Shown here: positions 9,118 to 18,210 of the stretch, in pieces
How the letters are laid out: every line of letters begins with the position of its first letter
Position numbering within the stretch: the first letter of the stretch is position 1
Origin: Chloroflexota bacterium
GTDB lineage: Bacteria; Chloroflexota; Anaerolineae; Anaerolineales; UBA4823
NCBI GenBank assembly: GCA_012516075.1
Contig: JAAYXE010000101.1
Location: forward strand, 1-38,849
DNA length: 38,849 nt
Direction of reading: 5' to 3'
The notes under the pieces: model-generated
The model's input: only the letters and a program-made list of their open reading frames with translations
Database searches by the model: none
What the model was told of the DNA's origin: nothing
Program-made: the position numbers and the translations under genes

Positions 9118-9897
9118 ATGGATTTAGGTATCGCCACGCATCAGACTCAGGGATACACGGTCGCCACACCGGTATACGAAGGCCCATTAGACCTTCTGCT
9201 CCAGTTGATCGAACGCGCAGAACTGGACATAACCAAACTTGCCCTGGCTCAGGTAACCGACCAGTATCTCGAGTATTTACGCGCTATGCAGGAACGAGCT
9301 GCCGAGGAGGTCTCCGCTTTCCTGGTAATTGCCGCCCGGCTGCTGCAGATCAAGTCTGAAGCGCTTCTTCCCCGTCCACCGGTCCGGGAGGCCGGAGAAG
9401 AAGATCCAGGCGAAGCCCTTGCACGCCAGCTCCTGGCTTATAAGCGTTTCAAACAGATTGCCGAGCTGCTTGCTCAGCGCGAGGAGAGCGGATTACACAC
9501 CTACCTGCGTCTCGCCGCTCCGCCAAAAATTGAGGGGGTTCTAGATTTGAGCGGGATCACCCTGGATAACCTGATCGAATCAGCACAGGCGATCCTGCTG
9601 AATAATGATAACCGTCCTCCTCTCAGCACTGTTGTAACCCCTCCCCGCGTCACCATCCGCGAGAAAATCTCACTCATCGCCAGAGTACTGCGCACCAGAG
9701 GAAAATCAACTTTTCGAATGCTCCTGGGAGCCCGGCGCACAAACCTGGATATCGTGGTGACCTTCCTGGCCATGCTTGAGTTGATCAAAAGACGTTTTAT
9801 TCAGGTAAGGCAGGAAGGTTTGTTTGGAGAAATTGAGCTGGAGCCTGCTGAGTTCTGGGATGAAAACGAATCCTTCGAACTCGAGTTCGGCGAATAA
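9118..9897 (+). CDS. scpA: Segregation and condensation protein A (ScpA kleisin)
   Basis: 259 aa from ATG 9118. ScpA is the kleisin that bridges the Smc heads and binds ScpB in the bacterial condensin complex. The N-terminal signature YEGPLDLLLQLIERAELDIT is typical, followed by QYLEYL and LVIAARLLQIKSEALLP. The C-terminal winged-helix region (VVTFLAMLELIKRRFIQVRQ, then FGEIEL) binds the Smc head. Alternative start GTG 9088 adds ten residues that are not family-like. scpB, often adjacent, is not in the window; a DUF255 gene follows instead. Confidence 0.93.
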   Translation: MDLGIATHQTQGYTVATPVYEGPLDLLLQLIERAELDITKLALAQVTDQYLEYLRAMQERAAEEVSAFLVIAARLLQIKSEALLPRPPVREAGEEDPGEALARQLLAYKRFKQIAELLAQREESGLHTYLRLAAPPKIEGVLDLSGITLDNLIESAQAILLNNDNRPPLSTVVTPPRVTIREKISLIARVLRTRGKSTFRMLLGARRTNLDIVVTFLAMLELIKRRFIQVRQEGLFGEIELEPAEFWDENESFELEFGE

Positions 9898-9976
9898 CCT
9901 TTGCCGGCATCTTCACAGCGCCGGCCAACAGATCAAACAGCAGTGATTGAGTTGATCAGGGGGACAGAGGTGAATC

Positions 9977-12052
9977 ATGCCTAACCGGTTGGCCAATGAA
10001 AATTCGCCATACTTATTACAGCACGCTGACAACCCGGTGGACTGGTACCCGTGGGGTGAAGAAGCGCTGGAAAAAGCGCGCCAGGAAGATAAGCCTATTT
10101 TTCTCAGTATCGGTTACGCAGCCTGCCACTGGTGCCATGTGATGGCCCACGAATCATTCGAGGATCCCCGCACGGCGCGGATCATGAATGAGCATTTTGT
10201 CAATATCAAAGTCGACCGGGAAGAACGCCCGGATCTGGACAGCCTGTACATGAATGCCGTTGTCGCTATGACCGGTCAGGGCGGCTGGCCCATGAGTGTA
10301 TTTCTCACCCCACAGGGGGAACCCTTTTATGCTGGCACCTATTTCCCACCGGTACGGCGCTATAACATGCCATCCTTTTCGGAGGTATTAATCAGCCTTG
10401 CCGAGGTGTGGAAAAATGAACGGGATAAAGTCCTCTCCGCCGCAAGAGAGGTGGTCGAGCATCTCCGCAAAATTCCTGAGCCTGGAGGTGGTTCAGAAGC
10501 GCTGAACGCGCAAACGCTGGAAGAGGCAGCATTTCAACTCGCACAATCCTATGATTGGGAACACGGCGGCTGGGGCAGCGCACCGAAATTCCCGCAGCCG
10601 ATGGCGATTGAATTCCTGCTTCGCCGGGCTGTGCGCGGCGACCACCTGGCAAGAGATATTTCCGTCCACTGCCTTTACCGCATGGCTCAGGGTGGTATGT
10701 ACGATGTTGTGGGGGGTGGTTTTTCACGCTACAGCACAGACGACGACTGGCTTGTCCCCCACTTTGAAAAGATGCTCTATGACAACGCGCAGCTGGCCCT
10801 TGTGTATCTGCACGCCCACCTGGTAACAGGCGATTCCTTTTTCCGGCGCATTTGCGAAGAGACCCTGGATTTTATCCTTCGAGAATTGAGCACCCATTTG
10901 ATCTCGAACGGTACGCAGAAAAGGGGCTTCTTCAGCAGTTTGGATGCCGATTCCGAAGGCGAAGAAGGCAAATATTACCTCTGGTCGCCGGATGAAATCC
11001 GGGCCGCTTTTGATTCACCCCAGGATGTGGAAATTGTTCTGGCTGCCTATGGTGTAACTGAGAAAGGCAATTTTGAGGGTAGAAATGTCCTCCAGCGCCG
11101 TTTGACGGATAAGGAGATTTCCACGCGCTTCAGTATTCCCGAAGCAGATGTTCCTCATGTGTTATCGAAGCTCCACCGGACACTCCTCCACGCCAGGGAA
11201 AAGAGAGTCCGGCCGGCAACCGATGACAAAATCCTGGTCTCCTGGAATGCCCTGGCCCTGCGTGCATTTGCCGAGGCCGGCCGGTACCTGAAGCGGCCCA
11301 ACTATACGGAAGTTGCCCGCTACAATGCCGATTTCATCCTGGCCGAGCTGTTTGAGCAGGACCGCTTGCGGCGCTCCTGGCGTGAAGGCAGGGCACAGCA
11401 CGATGCCTATCTGGAGGATTACGCCGGCCTTATTCTGGCGCTTCTCGCTCTTTACCAGTCAGACCCGGATCCCTGGTGGTTCCACTCTGCTGCACAGCTC
11501 ACCGAGCAGATGATAGAAGGATTTACCGATCCGGCCGGCGGCTTTTTCGATACGCATCAGGACAGCGATCCCCTGATCATCCGGCCCAAAGAACTGCAGG
11601 ATAATGCCACCCCCTCTGGTAACTCCCTGGCAGCAATGGCGCTGCTGCAGCTGTCTGCATTTACAGGCAGCGGCGAATGGCGCACCTATGCCGAGAGGAT
11701 GCTTTCTTCTATTCAGAGCACGGCAGCACGCTATCCAACCGCTTTCGGGAATTGGCTATGCGCAATCGATATGGCTGTTAATCCGCTGCTCGAGATCGCT
11801 CTCCTCGGCCCCCAGGAGCATCCCACTACCAGCAAACTCCGTGAGGTCATCTGGTCTGCTTATCGCCCTTACGCTGTCTACGCGGCTTCCGATTATCCTC
11901 CCCCTCCCAATGCACCCCTTTTACTTCTCGACAGGCCGCTCATCGACAATCAGCCTACTGTCTATGTTTGCCAGAACTTCATTTGCCAGCAGCCCGTCAC
12001 GGGTCCAGAGACTCTTGCCGGCCAGCTCGAATCCATCGTATCAACCCATTGA
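9977..12052 (+). CDS. Thioredoxin-fold / six-hairpin glycosidase-like protein (YyaL/SPATA20, DUF255)
   Basis: 691 aa, the usual length for the DUF255 (YyaL/SPATA20) family. The N-terminal 160 residues form a thioredoxin-like domain. It begins [20 protein letters not shown] and carries a CxxC (ACHWCHVM, about residues 48-51), then [10 protein letters not shown] and [11 protein letters not shown]. The remainder is an (alpha/alpha)6 barrel like N-acylglucosamine 2-epimerases, with [29 protein letters not shown] and [14 protein letters not shown]. The biochemical function of the family is not established. The start is ATG 9977 with GAGGTG about 6 bp upstream. It is 79 bp after scpA, possibly cotranscribed, and ends at a shared terminator. 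Confidence 0.92.
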   Translation: MPNRLANENSPYLLQHADNPVDWYPWGEEALEKARQEDKPIFLSIGYAACHWCHVMAHESFEDPRTARIMNEHFVNIKVDREERPDLDSLYMNAVVAMTGQGGWPMSVFLTPQGEPFYAGTYFPPVRRYNMPSFSEVLISLAEVWKNERDKVLSAAREVVEHLRKIPEPGGGSEALNAQTLEEAAFQLAQSYDWEHGGWGSAPKFPQPMAIEFLLRRAVRGDHLARDISVHCLYRMAQGGMYDVVGGGFSRYSTDDDWLVPHFEKMLYDNAQLALVYLHAHLVTGDSFFRRICEETLDFILRELSTHLISNGTQKRGFFSSLDADSEGEEGKYYLWSPDEIRAAFDSPQDVEIVLAAYGVTEKGNFEGRNVLQRRLTDKEISTRFSIPEADVPHVLSKLHRTLLHAREKRVRPATDDKILVSWNALALRAFAEAGRYLKRPNYTEVARYNADFILAELFEQDRLRRSWREGRAQHDAYLEDYAGLILALLALYQSDPDPWWFHSAAQLTEQMIEGFTDPAGGFFDTHQDSDPLIIRPKELQDNATPSGNSLAAMALLQLSAFTGSGEWRTYAERMLSSIQSTAARYPTAFGNWLCAIDMAVNPLLEIALLGPQEHPTTSKLREVIWSAYRPYAVYAASDYPPPPNAPLLLLDRPLIDNQPTVYVCQNFICQQPVTGPETLAGQLESIVSTH

Positions 12053-12066
12053 GATTTTATTCAAGC

Positions 12067-12102
12067 AAAAAGGAGCTGCCAGCCCATCGGCAGCTCCTTT
12101 TG
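12067..12102. terminator. Bidirectional rho-independent terminator
   Basis: Arms AAAGGAGCTGCC (12069-12080) and GGCAGCTCCTTT (12089-12100) are perfectly complementary around an 8-base loop, with A-rich and T-rich flanks. It lies between convergent genes: the DUF255 gene ends 14 bp before it and xthA ends 16 bp after it. Confidence 0.92.
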
Positions 12103-12117
12103 TTATATGCACAATGA

Positions 12118-12912
12118 TCACCCCGTTCGCAGGATCAGCGAAACTGGGCAGTGGTCTGACCCCATAATCTCTTCATGAATAATCACATCCTTCACCCGGG
12201 GTATCAGGCTTTCTGATACCAGAAAATAGTCCAGCCGCCATCCTACGTTGCGTGCCCGTGCGTTGGTAATAAAGGTCCACCAGGTGTACTGCACGCGGTC
12301 TGGATAAAGGAAACGATAGGCGTCCACCAGGCCCTGTTCAATGTAACGGTCGATCCAGGCGCGCTCGATAGGCAGAAAACCAGAGGTGTTCGCATTTTGC
12401 TTCGGGTTGCGCAGGTCGATTTCCCGGTGCGCGGTGTTGAAATCGCCGCAAATCACCACCAGTTCGCCCCGGGCGTGCAGTTCATCTACCAGCTCAAGAA
12501 GATAAGCATAAAAATCCAGCTTGTACTGCAGACGCCCCTGGTCCCGCTGGCCGTTTGGGAAATATACATTGAACAGTAAAAATCCTTGCTTCTCATCCAG
12601 AGAGTGCCGGGAAATAATCACACGGCCTTCCCCATCAAACCGGTCTTCCTGCAGTCCGATTTGCAGTTCGTCAGGATCACTTAAGCAAAAAGTAGCCACA
12701 CCACTGTATCCGGGGCGGTCAGCCGGGTTCCAGCAGGAGCTGTATCCGTGGAAGATGGAGACGTATTCTCCGTCAATCTGTTCCGGACGGGTCTTGATTT
12801 CCTGCAGGCAGAGGACGTCGGGCCGCTTTTCCTGCAGCCAGTCGAGAGCGCCTTTTTTCAAAACGGCTCGCAGACCGTTGACATTCCAGGTTGTGATTAC
12901 AAAGTCTGCCAA
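12118..12912 (-). CDS. xthA: Exodeoxyribonuclease III / AP endonuclease
   Basis: 264 aa, normal for ExoIII. It incises abasic sites and trims 3' blocks during base-excision repair. The metal-binding and catalytic motifs are all present in order: TWNVNGLRA (Asn), LCLQEIKT (Glu), a Tyr-containing central region, CGDFNTAHREIDL (Asp-Asn), and GSDHCPVSL (Asp-His). The reading frame begins at a TTG (12912), with G-rich GGGGCGGG 6-7 bp upstream. It lies 15 bp downstream of degV on the same strand, so the two are probably one transcript. Confidence 0.95.
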   Translation of the reverse strand: MADFVITTWNVNGLRAVLKKGALDWLQEKRPDVLCLQEIKTRPEQIDGEYVSIFHGYSSCWNPADRPGYSGVATFCLSDPDELQIGLQEDRFDGEGRVIISRHSLDEKQGFLLFNVYFPNGQRDQGRLQYKLDFYAYLLELVDELHARGELVVICGDFNTAHREIDLRNPKQNANTSGFLPIERAWIDRYIEQGLVDAYRFLYPDRVQYTWWTFITNARARNVGWRLDYFLVSESLIPRVKDVIIHEEIMGSDHCPVSLILRTG

Positions 12913-12927
12913 CGCGAACCCGCCCCG

Positions 12928-13791
12928 TCACGCAGAAATTTCCATCAATTCCAGCGGCACAACGGCTGCACCTACCACGCCAGGCCCCGTATGAACGCCC
13001 AGCACCGGTGAGACACGCAGCACCTCCAGGCGAGCAACATTCAGCCGCTCTTTGAGTTTTTCGGTAAGGTTTTCCGCCTGTTCGGAAAACTGGCCGTGCA
13101 GGACAGTCACCCACATCGGTGTGGTCTTGCCATACTGCGCATGCAGGTGGTCTGCAATCTTGCTGATCGCGCGCTGCAGTGTTCTTTCTTTGCCAACCGT
13201 ATTGTATTTGCCATCTTGTTCATCGACGGCGATAAGGGGTTTCAAACGCAGCAGTGACCCGGCCAGGGCCTGCACCCGCCCGATCCGGCCGCCGCGAGCA
13301 AGGTAATCCAGGGTGTCGAGGGTGAAGACGACCTCGGTAGCCTTCTGAATCTTTCGAAGGAGTTCAATGATTCTCTCTTTCCCCCAGCCTGCCTTTATCG
13401 CCCAGGCTGCAGCTAGCACCTGATACCGCTGCCCTCCGGAGAGTGTCAGCGTGTCGACCAGGGTAACCTGGGCTTCGCTTTTCTCCTGTGCGCCTGTACG
13501 TGCGGACTCAATCGTTCCACTCAGGCCCGAGGAAATATGGATCGAAAGGATTTCGCTCCCATTGATATGCAGTTTTTCATAAATATCGCGGAACACACCC
13601 GCTGAAGGTTGTGATGTTGTGGGAATAACCGGGAACATATCCCGCAGCCGGTTGTAAAAATCATCCGGCCCAATATCCTCTGCGGCAACGACGCCCTCCG
13701 GGAATTGAATCAGCAGCGGCGCAACGGTGATATCGTGCGCCTCACGTTCTTCGGTGGACAATTCTGCAGCGCTGTCAGTGACGATTTTCAT
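12928..13791 (-). CDS. DegV family fatty-acid-binding protein
   Basis: 287 aa. DegV/FakB proteins bind a fatty acid, and in Firmicutes they present it to a FakA kinase for phosphorylation. Typical features are MKIVTDSAAELS at the N-terminus, the TSQPSAGVF motif near residue 60, HISSGLSGT near 85, and DTLDYLARGGRIGRVQA near 160. The gene starts at ATG 13791 with AGGAG about 10 bp upstream. No fakA is visible in the window. It precedes xthA in a two-gene unit. The family call is secure; which lipid it binds is unknown. Confidence 0.93.
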   Translation of the reverse strand: MKIVTDSAAELSTEEREAHDITVAPLLIQFPEGVVAAEDIGPDDFYNRLRDMFPVIPTTSQPSAGVFRDIYEKLHINGSEILSIHISSGLSGTIESARTGAQEKSEAQVTLVDTLTLSGGQRYQVLAAAWAIKAGWGKERIIELLRKIQKATEVVFTLDTLDYLARGGRIGRVQALAGSLLRLKPLIAVDEQDGKYNTVGKERTLQRAISKIADHLHAQYGKTTPMWVTVLHGQFSEQAENLTEKLKERLNVARLEVLRVSPVLGVHTGPGVVGAAVVPLELMEISA

Positions 13792-14313
13792 TCTTTCAGT
13801 ACTCCTGGGACGTAAATCTAAACCTCACCTTCGAAGAACAGAAGATGCGCACGCGTCGTTTAATCTGCCCACATACATCATTCCAACCTGTCGGGGTGAG
13901 GATCCAACTATTAACGCAATTTTACTCTAATCAGGCAAATTAACATTAAGCTCTTCCTTAATAAAGAGAAAATTCCCCTCTTTTTTCTGGATTACACCGT
14001 AAAATAATGCCCGGCCTCGCTCGATCGACAATATCATAAACAGGTAGAGGTTGCCGCTCGACCCTGCCCTGTGCAGTGTCTTTCGCGCAAGTGCTGTCAG
14101 ACGAGGGTTTTATGGTATATTCGGAATTCGCTGTTTCCTTGGGTCAGCGGAAAGCACTCTGCACTGCTGCAATGTCTGCCCCCGTTATCGTTCCAATAAT
14201 AAGGGGGCGGTGTATGACGGAAAAATATTACAGAAGAATTAACTCAGCCGGTAATAAAAACGGGTTGGTTTCGTTATTAATATCTACAACGAACTTCAAG
14301 GAGTTGACCGGAT
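13792..14313. other. 522-bp intergenic region with AT-rich part and strong inverted repeats
   Basis: This divergent gap (degV leaves on the minus strand, the metallophosphoesterase on the plus) holds no convincing gene; open frames crossing it lack homology-like composition or good starts. Its left half (13915-14040) is AT-rich with weak hairpins (ATTAAG/CTTAAT at 13945-13962; AAAGAG followed by CTCTTTTTT near 13963-13987). The right half contains two stronger inverted repeats annotated separately. A TATATT box near 14117 could be a promoter. Confidence 0.6.
14071..14209 (+). ncRNA. Candidate structured RNA (two stem-loops) upstream of the metallophosphoesterase
   Basis: The first element is a long imperfect stem closed by GTGCAG (14071-14076) with CTGCAC (14159-14164). 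It is extended by TG/CA, CTTTC (14080-14084) with GAAAG (14150-14154), and GC/GC, enclosing about 60 bases. The second is TGCCCCC-GTTAT (14177-14188) pairing with ATAAT-aa-GGGGGCG (14196-14209), a 12-bp stem with a 7-base loop and a 2-base bulge. I cannot match this to tmRNA, SRP RNA, RNase P or a known riboswitch; it is too short for a full 6S RNA. It could be a leader element or an orphan small RNA. Confidence 0.3.
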
Positions 14314-15177
14314 TTGATCGAAAAAGCGATGGCGCATGCATTCCGCATCATACTGCGTTCTCCGATCGGAAAACTGTTGATGCTGATCGCGCAGCGTTTT
14401 TACCCAAAAGAGTTCCCTGGTTGGGTCGTGGTCGAGGATGTTCATCTCGAGCTTCCACACCTGGATCCAGAATTTGACGGTTATCGTGTTGTACAGATCA
14501 GCGACTTTCACATCGGCACATGGGTGACACGCAAACACCTTGATGAAGTCGTTGAACTGGTAAATGAGCAGCAACCTGATCTGGTTGTACTTACCGGAGA
14601 TTACGTAACTTTCACACCGGAGAAGTTCGCCTCAGACCTGGTCTCTGCGTTGAAACGCATCATCGCCCGCGACGGAGTGCTGGGTATTTTAGGCAATCAC
14701 GATCACTGGACCGATCCGAAGGTGATCCGCAGGGTGTTTTATGCTGCTGGCGTTACCGACCTGAGCAATCGAGTGTACAGCGTTCACCGGAGAAACTCGG
14801 CCCTTCACTTTGGCGGTGTTGATGACATTATGAACGAGCTGGACTGTCTGGAAGATGTACTGGTGAAGCTTCCCTCTCACGGTGCGGCTGTTCTCCTGGT
14901 TCACGAACCCGATTTTGCCGATGTGAGCTCTCGCAGCGGCCGGTTTGACCTGCAGATCTCCGGTCATACCCATGGCGGACAGGTTCTGCTTCCCCTGGTG
15001 GGCGCCATCTTCTTACCCTCTTATGGACGCAAATACCCTCACGGACATTATCGGGTGAACGGCATGCACCTTTATACCAATCGCGGTATTGGAACCGCTG
15101 AGGTTCCTGTGCGCTATAACTGCCCTGCTGAGATCACCGTGTTCCACCTGAAGTCTGCTCACAACGGGAAATCGTGA
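14314..15177 (+). CDS. Metallophosphoesterase (YkuE/calcineurin-like)
   Basis: 287 aa. All five blocks of the calcineurin-like dimetal phosphoesterase core are present: ISDFHIGT (Asp-x-His), VLTGDYV (Gly-Asp), GILGNHDHW (Gly-Asn-His-Asp/Glu), LLVHEPDF (His) and SGHTHGGQ (Gly-His-x-His). The overall pattern matches YkuE-type membrane-associated phosphoesterases; the N-terminal 30 residues are amphipathic to hydrophobic. The substrate is unknown. The start is TTG at 14314, supported by AAGGAG 9 bp upstream; the first ATG (14329) has no good ribosome site. Confidence 0.88.
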   Translation: MIEKAMAHAFRIILRSPIGKLLMLIAQRFYPKEFPGWVVVEDVHLELPHLDPEFDGYRVVQISDFHIGTWVTRKHLDEVVELVNEQQPDLVVLTGDYVTFTPEKFASDLVSALKRIIARDGVLGILGNHDHWTDPKVIRRVFYAAGVTDLSNRVYSVHRRNSALHFGGVDDIMNELDCLEDVLVKLPSHGAAVLLVHEPDFADVSSRSGRFDLQISGHTHGGQVLLPLVGAIFLPSYGRKYPHGHYRVNGMHLYTNRGIGTAEVPVRYNCPAEITVFHLKSAHNGKS

Positions 15178-15200
15178 GAACCAGGCTCTACTCATTAATC

Positions 15201-15227
15201 AGCTGCCTCAGCCTGGATGAGGCAGCT
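15201..15227 (+). other. Hairpin after the metallophosphoesterase gene
   Basis: Perfect 10-bp stem AGCTGCCTCA / TGAGGCAGCT with a 7-base loop, 24 bp past the stop codon. There is no T-tract, so it is a 3'-end stabiliser or an inefficient terminator at best. Confidence 0.5.
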
Positions 15228-15433
15228 CGCAGTGGATTCCAGCTCTCAGGGCAATTGAAAAACCTTTGGCATCGAAAATTGATAGGTTCTGACAGCCGCG
15301 AGCTGTACAATAACCAATAACTCGTGAACCTCATCACAGACCCATCATTAGATCTACAATTATTTTCGCCAACATCGATCCGGTGAAACGTACTCAATTC
15401 ACCAGACTCGTTATCGTTTGAGGTAGCCATACA

Positions 15434-16588
15434 ATGCGAGAAGTTGCTGTTATCGGCATAGGGCAAACGCCTGTATCCGAACACTGGGAAAAATCTCTGC
15501 GCGAACTGGCCGGTGAAGCGGTCTTCGCTGCAATGATCGATGGCCATCGCGAATCGGTCGACGGTCTGTTTGTCGGCAACATGCTTTCCGGGAGCCTCAT
15601 CCGCCAGGAGAACCTGGGAGCCATGATCGCTGATTGGGTCGGCCTGCGCCATACGGAAGCCGTGAAAGTAGAGGCTGCCTGTGGTTCCGGCGCAGCAGCC
15701 CTGCGAGCCGCCATTCTGGCCGTCGCATCGGGAGCGATGGACAGTGCGATAGCCGTTGGCGTGGAAAAGATGACCGAAACCAAAGGTGTCGAAACCACGG
15801 CTGCCCTGGCTGCTGCGGCCGATGCGGATTATGAAGCCGCTCAGGGGCTGTCCTTTGTGGCCATCAATGCCCTCATCATGCAGCGCTATCTTTATGAATA
15901 CGGCTGGAAGCACACCGATTTCGCGCCCTTTTCTATTAATTCTCATGCCAACGCCGTCCACAACCCTTACGCACGCTTACAGGAACCGATCTCCGAACGC
16001 AGCTACCAGAAAGCACGGATGATTGCATCTCCCATCAACCTGCTGGATGCTTCGCCGATCGCTGACGGTGCTGCTGCCGTTCTGATCACCCCGGCAGGCG
16101 ACCTGCGCCGCAACGGCCGTCCGCTGATCCAGATCGCCGCCTCCGCTTCTGCAACCGATACGCTGGCCGTCCACGACCGGCCGGACCCACTGTGGCTGAC
16201 CGCAGCCGAAAAATCGGTGAAAAAGGCATACGCCCAGGCCGGCGTTGAGCCGCAGGATATCGATTTCTTTGAACTGCACGATGCCTTTTCAATAATGGCA
16301 GCCCTCTCACTGGAGGCCTGCGGCTTTGCTGAGCGCGGCCAGGCGCCTCGCCTGGCACAGGAAAATCAGATCAGCCTGCACGGACGCATCCCAATCTGCA
16401 CAATGGGCGGCCTGAAAGCCCGCGGCCACCCGGTTGGCGCCACGGGACTCTATCAGGTTGTCGAGGTAGTTCAGCAGCTGCGCGGCGAAGCCGGCGCGAA
16501 TCAGGTGGACGGTGCAAAAATTGGTATGGCCCAGAATATCGGCGGCAGCGGCGCCACCGTGTTCACCCATATCCTGCGCGTGATGTAA
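15434..16588 (+). CDS. Thiolase family protein (SCP-x-like acetyl-CoA acetyltransferase)
   Basis: 384 aa. Belongs to the thiolase superfamily branch (SCP-x/archaeal acetyl-CoA C-acetyltransferase type). The active-site cysteine is in VEAACGSGAAALRAA (about residue 82). The catalytic His is in FFELHDAFSIM, and the C-terminal HxxGATG element is in LKARGHPVGATG. Full-length biosynthetic SCP-x-type thiolases are about 385 aa, so it looks intact. In many genomes this branch sits beside a DUF35 zinc-ribbon OB-fold partner and HMG-CoA synthase; neither is here, so pathway assignment is open. The start ATG 15434 lacks a strong Shine-Dalgarno sequence. Confidence 0.88.
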   Translation: MREVAVIGIGQTPVSEHWEKSLRELAGEAVFAAMIDGHRESVDGLFVGNMLSGSLIRQENLGAMIADWVGLRHTEAVKVEAACGSGAAALRAAILAVASGAMDSAIAVGVEKMTETKGVETTAALAAAADADYEAAQGLSFVAINALIMQRYLYEYGWKHTDFAPFSINSHANAVHNPYARLQEPISERSYQKARMIASPINLLDASPIADGAAAVLITPAGDLRRNGRPLIQIAASASATDTLAVHDRPDPLWLTAAEKSVKKAYAQAGVEPQDIDFFELHDAFSIMAALSLEACGFAERGQAPRLAQENQISLHGRIPICTMGGLKARGHPVGATGLYQVVEVVQQLRGEAGANQVDGAKIGMAQNIGGSGATVFTHILRVM

Positions 16589-16605
16589 GCCTGGCAGAAG
16601 CAGTC

Positions 16606-16642
16606 CGGCCGGTTTTCAAGGTTTGAAAGCCGGCTTTTTTAT
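16606..16642 (+). terminator. Rho-independent terminator of the thiolase gene
   Basis: GCCGGTTTTCAA (16608-16619) pairs with TTGAAAGCCGGC (16623-16634) with one G-U wobble, followed by six T and an AT-rich tail. Confidence 0.9.
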
Positions 16643-16734
16643 ATCCAGACCATTTTCCTCCAATCGATTTTCGGAGCCAGTTGCGGTAAAATATTTCCAG
16701 CAGAAACCAGAAAATCCAGATAACGAAGTAAACG

Positions 16735-18144
16735 ATGACTCTATATTTATACGATACCTACACCCGCAGTCTGCGAGAGTTTACGCCGCTTAATCCCGCA
16801 CCGGCCGGCGAAAAGCCTGAAGTGGGTCTGTATACCTGTGGTCCTACCGTTTATGACTACGCCCACATAGGCAACCTGCGTACCTACATCTTTGAAGATG
16901 TGCTGCGCCGTGTGCTCGAATTTAATGGCTACCGTGTCAACCACGTGATGAACATCACCGACGTTGGCCATCTGACATCGGATGCCGATGAGGGTGAAGA
17001 TAAAATGGAGAAAGGCGCCCGGCGGCTGGGCAAAACAGCCTGGGATATTGCCGAATTTTTCGCCGGGGCGTTCCGCCAGGATCTTGCACGATTGAACATT
17101 CTCGAACCCACCATCTGGTGCAAAGCCACCGACCATATCCCCGAGCAGATTGAGTTTATCCGCTGCATTGAGGAAAAGGGCTACACGTACCGCACGTCTG
17201 ATGGCATTTACTTTGATACCAGCAAGCTGCCGAATTATGGTTACCTGGCGCGACTGGATATCGAGGGTTTACAGGCCGGTGCGCGCATTGAGATGGGTGA
17301 GAAACGCCACCCAACCGATTTTGCTCTCTGGAAGTTCAGTCCACCGGGACAGAAACGCCAGATGGAATGGGACAGTCCCTGGGGTGTCGGCTTCCCTGGC
17401 TGGCATATCGAATGCTCGGCAATGTCGGCAAAGTATCTGTGTACCTATTTTGACATCCACTGCGGCGGTGAGGATCATATCTCCGTCCACCACTCGAATG
17501 AGATTGCCCAGACCGAGGCCTGCTACGGCACTCGCCTGGCGAATTTCTGGATGCACGGCCACTTCTTACAGTTAGATGACGCCAAAATGGCGAAATCCTC
17601 AGGCGAATTTTTACGGCTGGATACACTCATTGAACGCGGCTACGATCCCCTGGCCTACCGGTTTTTCTGCCTCAGCGCTCATTACCGCTCGAAACTCAAC
17701 TTCCACTGGGACAGCCTGGACGGAGCTGCAACCTCTCTCGACCGCCTGCGCAGCAATGTGTACGAATGGGGTGAACCCGGCGAGCCAGATCAGGATTACG
17801 TCGAGAAGTTCACCGCTCAGGTCAATGATGACCTGAACATGCCCCGTGCGCTGGCCGTCACCTGGGATCTGGTGAAAAGTGATCTGCCTGCCGCAGTGAA
17901 GAAAGCGACCATCCTGGTGTTTGACCAGGTACTGGGGCTGCGTCTGGCTGAGTGGAAGCCGGTTGATGAGCCCATTCCGGATGAAATCCTGGCTCTGGTC
18001 GAGCAGCGACAGGCTGCCAGGCGTGAAAAACGCTGGAGCGAAGCTGACGCCCTGCGCGATCAGGTGATCGCCGCTGGTTATGAAATTGAAGATACGCCGG
18101 AGGGCCCTCGCGTACGGCACCGTAAGCAGCTTCAGAGTTCCTGA
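16735..18144 (+). CDS. cysS: Cysteinyl-tRNA synthetase
   Basis: 469 aa class I synthetase charging tRNA-Cys, of standard length. Motifs: [19 protein letters not shown] (zinc Cys and HIGH-type HIGN), [12 protein letters not shown] (zinc Cys), [16 protein letters not shown] (zinc His and Glu), and the KMSKS loop as KMAKSSG. The C-terminal helical DALR-type region and the EADALRDQV signature follow. A possible -10 box TAAAAT lies at 16687-16692. Translation starts at ATG 16735 without a strong ribosome site. It is preceded and followed by terminators, so it is probably monocistronic. Confidence 0.97.
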   Translation: MTLYLYDTYTRSLREFTPLNPAPAGEKPEVGLYTCGPTVYDYAHIGNLRTYIFEDVLRRVLEFNGYRVNHVMNITDVGHLTSDADEGEDKMEKGARRLGKTAWDIAEFFAGAFRQDLARLNILEPTIWCKATDHIPEQIEFIRCIEEKGYTYRTSDGIYFDTSKLPNYGYLARLDIEGLQAGARIEMGEKRHPTDFALWKFSPPGQKRQMEWDSPWGVGFPGWHIECSAMSAKYLCTYFDIHCGGEDHISVHHSNEIAQTEACYGTRLANFWMHGHFLQLDDAKMAKSSGEFLRLDTLIERGYDPLAYRFFCLSAHYRSKLNFHWDSLDGAATSLDRLRSNVYEWGEPGEPDQDYVEKFTAQVNDDLNMPRALAVTWDLVKSDLPAAVKKATILVFDQVLGLRLAEWKPVDEPIPDEILALVEQRQAARREKRWSEADALRDQVIAAGYEIEDTPEGPRVRHRKQLQSS

Positions 18145-18167
18145 AGCGTACAGTTCAAACTTGAATT

Positions 18168-18204
18168 AGAGCCGGAGCAAAAACTAATGCTCCGGCTCTT
18201 TTAC
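18168..18204. terminator. Bidirectional rho-independent terminator
   Basis: AGAGCCGGAGCA (18168-18179) pairs perfectly with TGCTCCGGCTCT (18188-18199), followed by T's on the plus strand and AT-rich sequence on the minus side. It lies between convergent cysS and the NHLRC2-like gene. Confidence 0.92.
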
Positions 18205-18210
18205 TTGCCA

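Noticed and set aside
14076..14477. Open frame running into the metallophosphoesterase start region
   Set aside because: It overlaps the phosphoesterase in another frame, has no ribosome site, and covers the inverted repeats.
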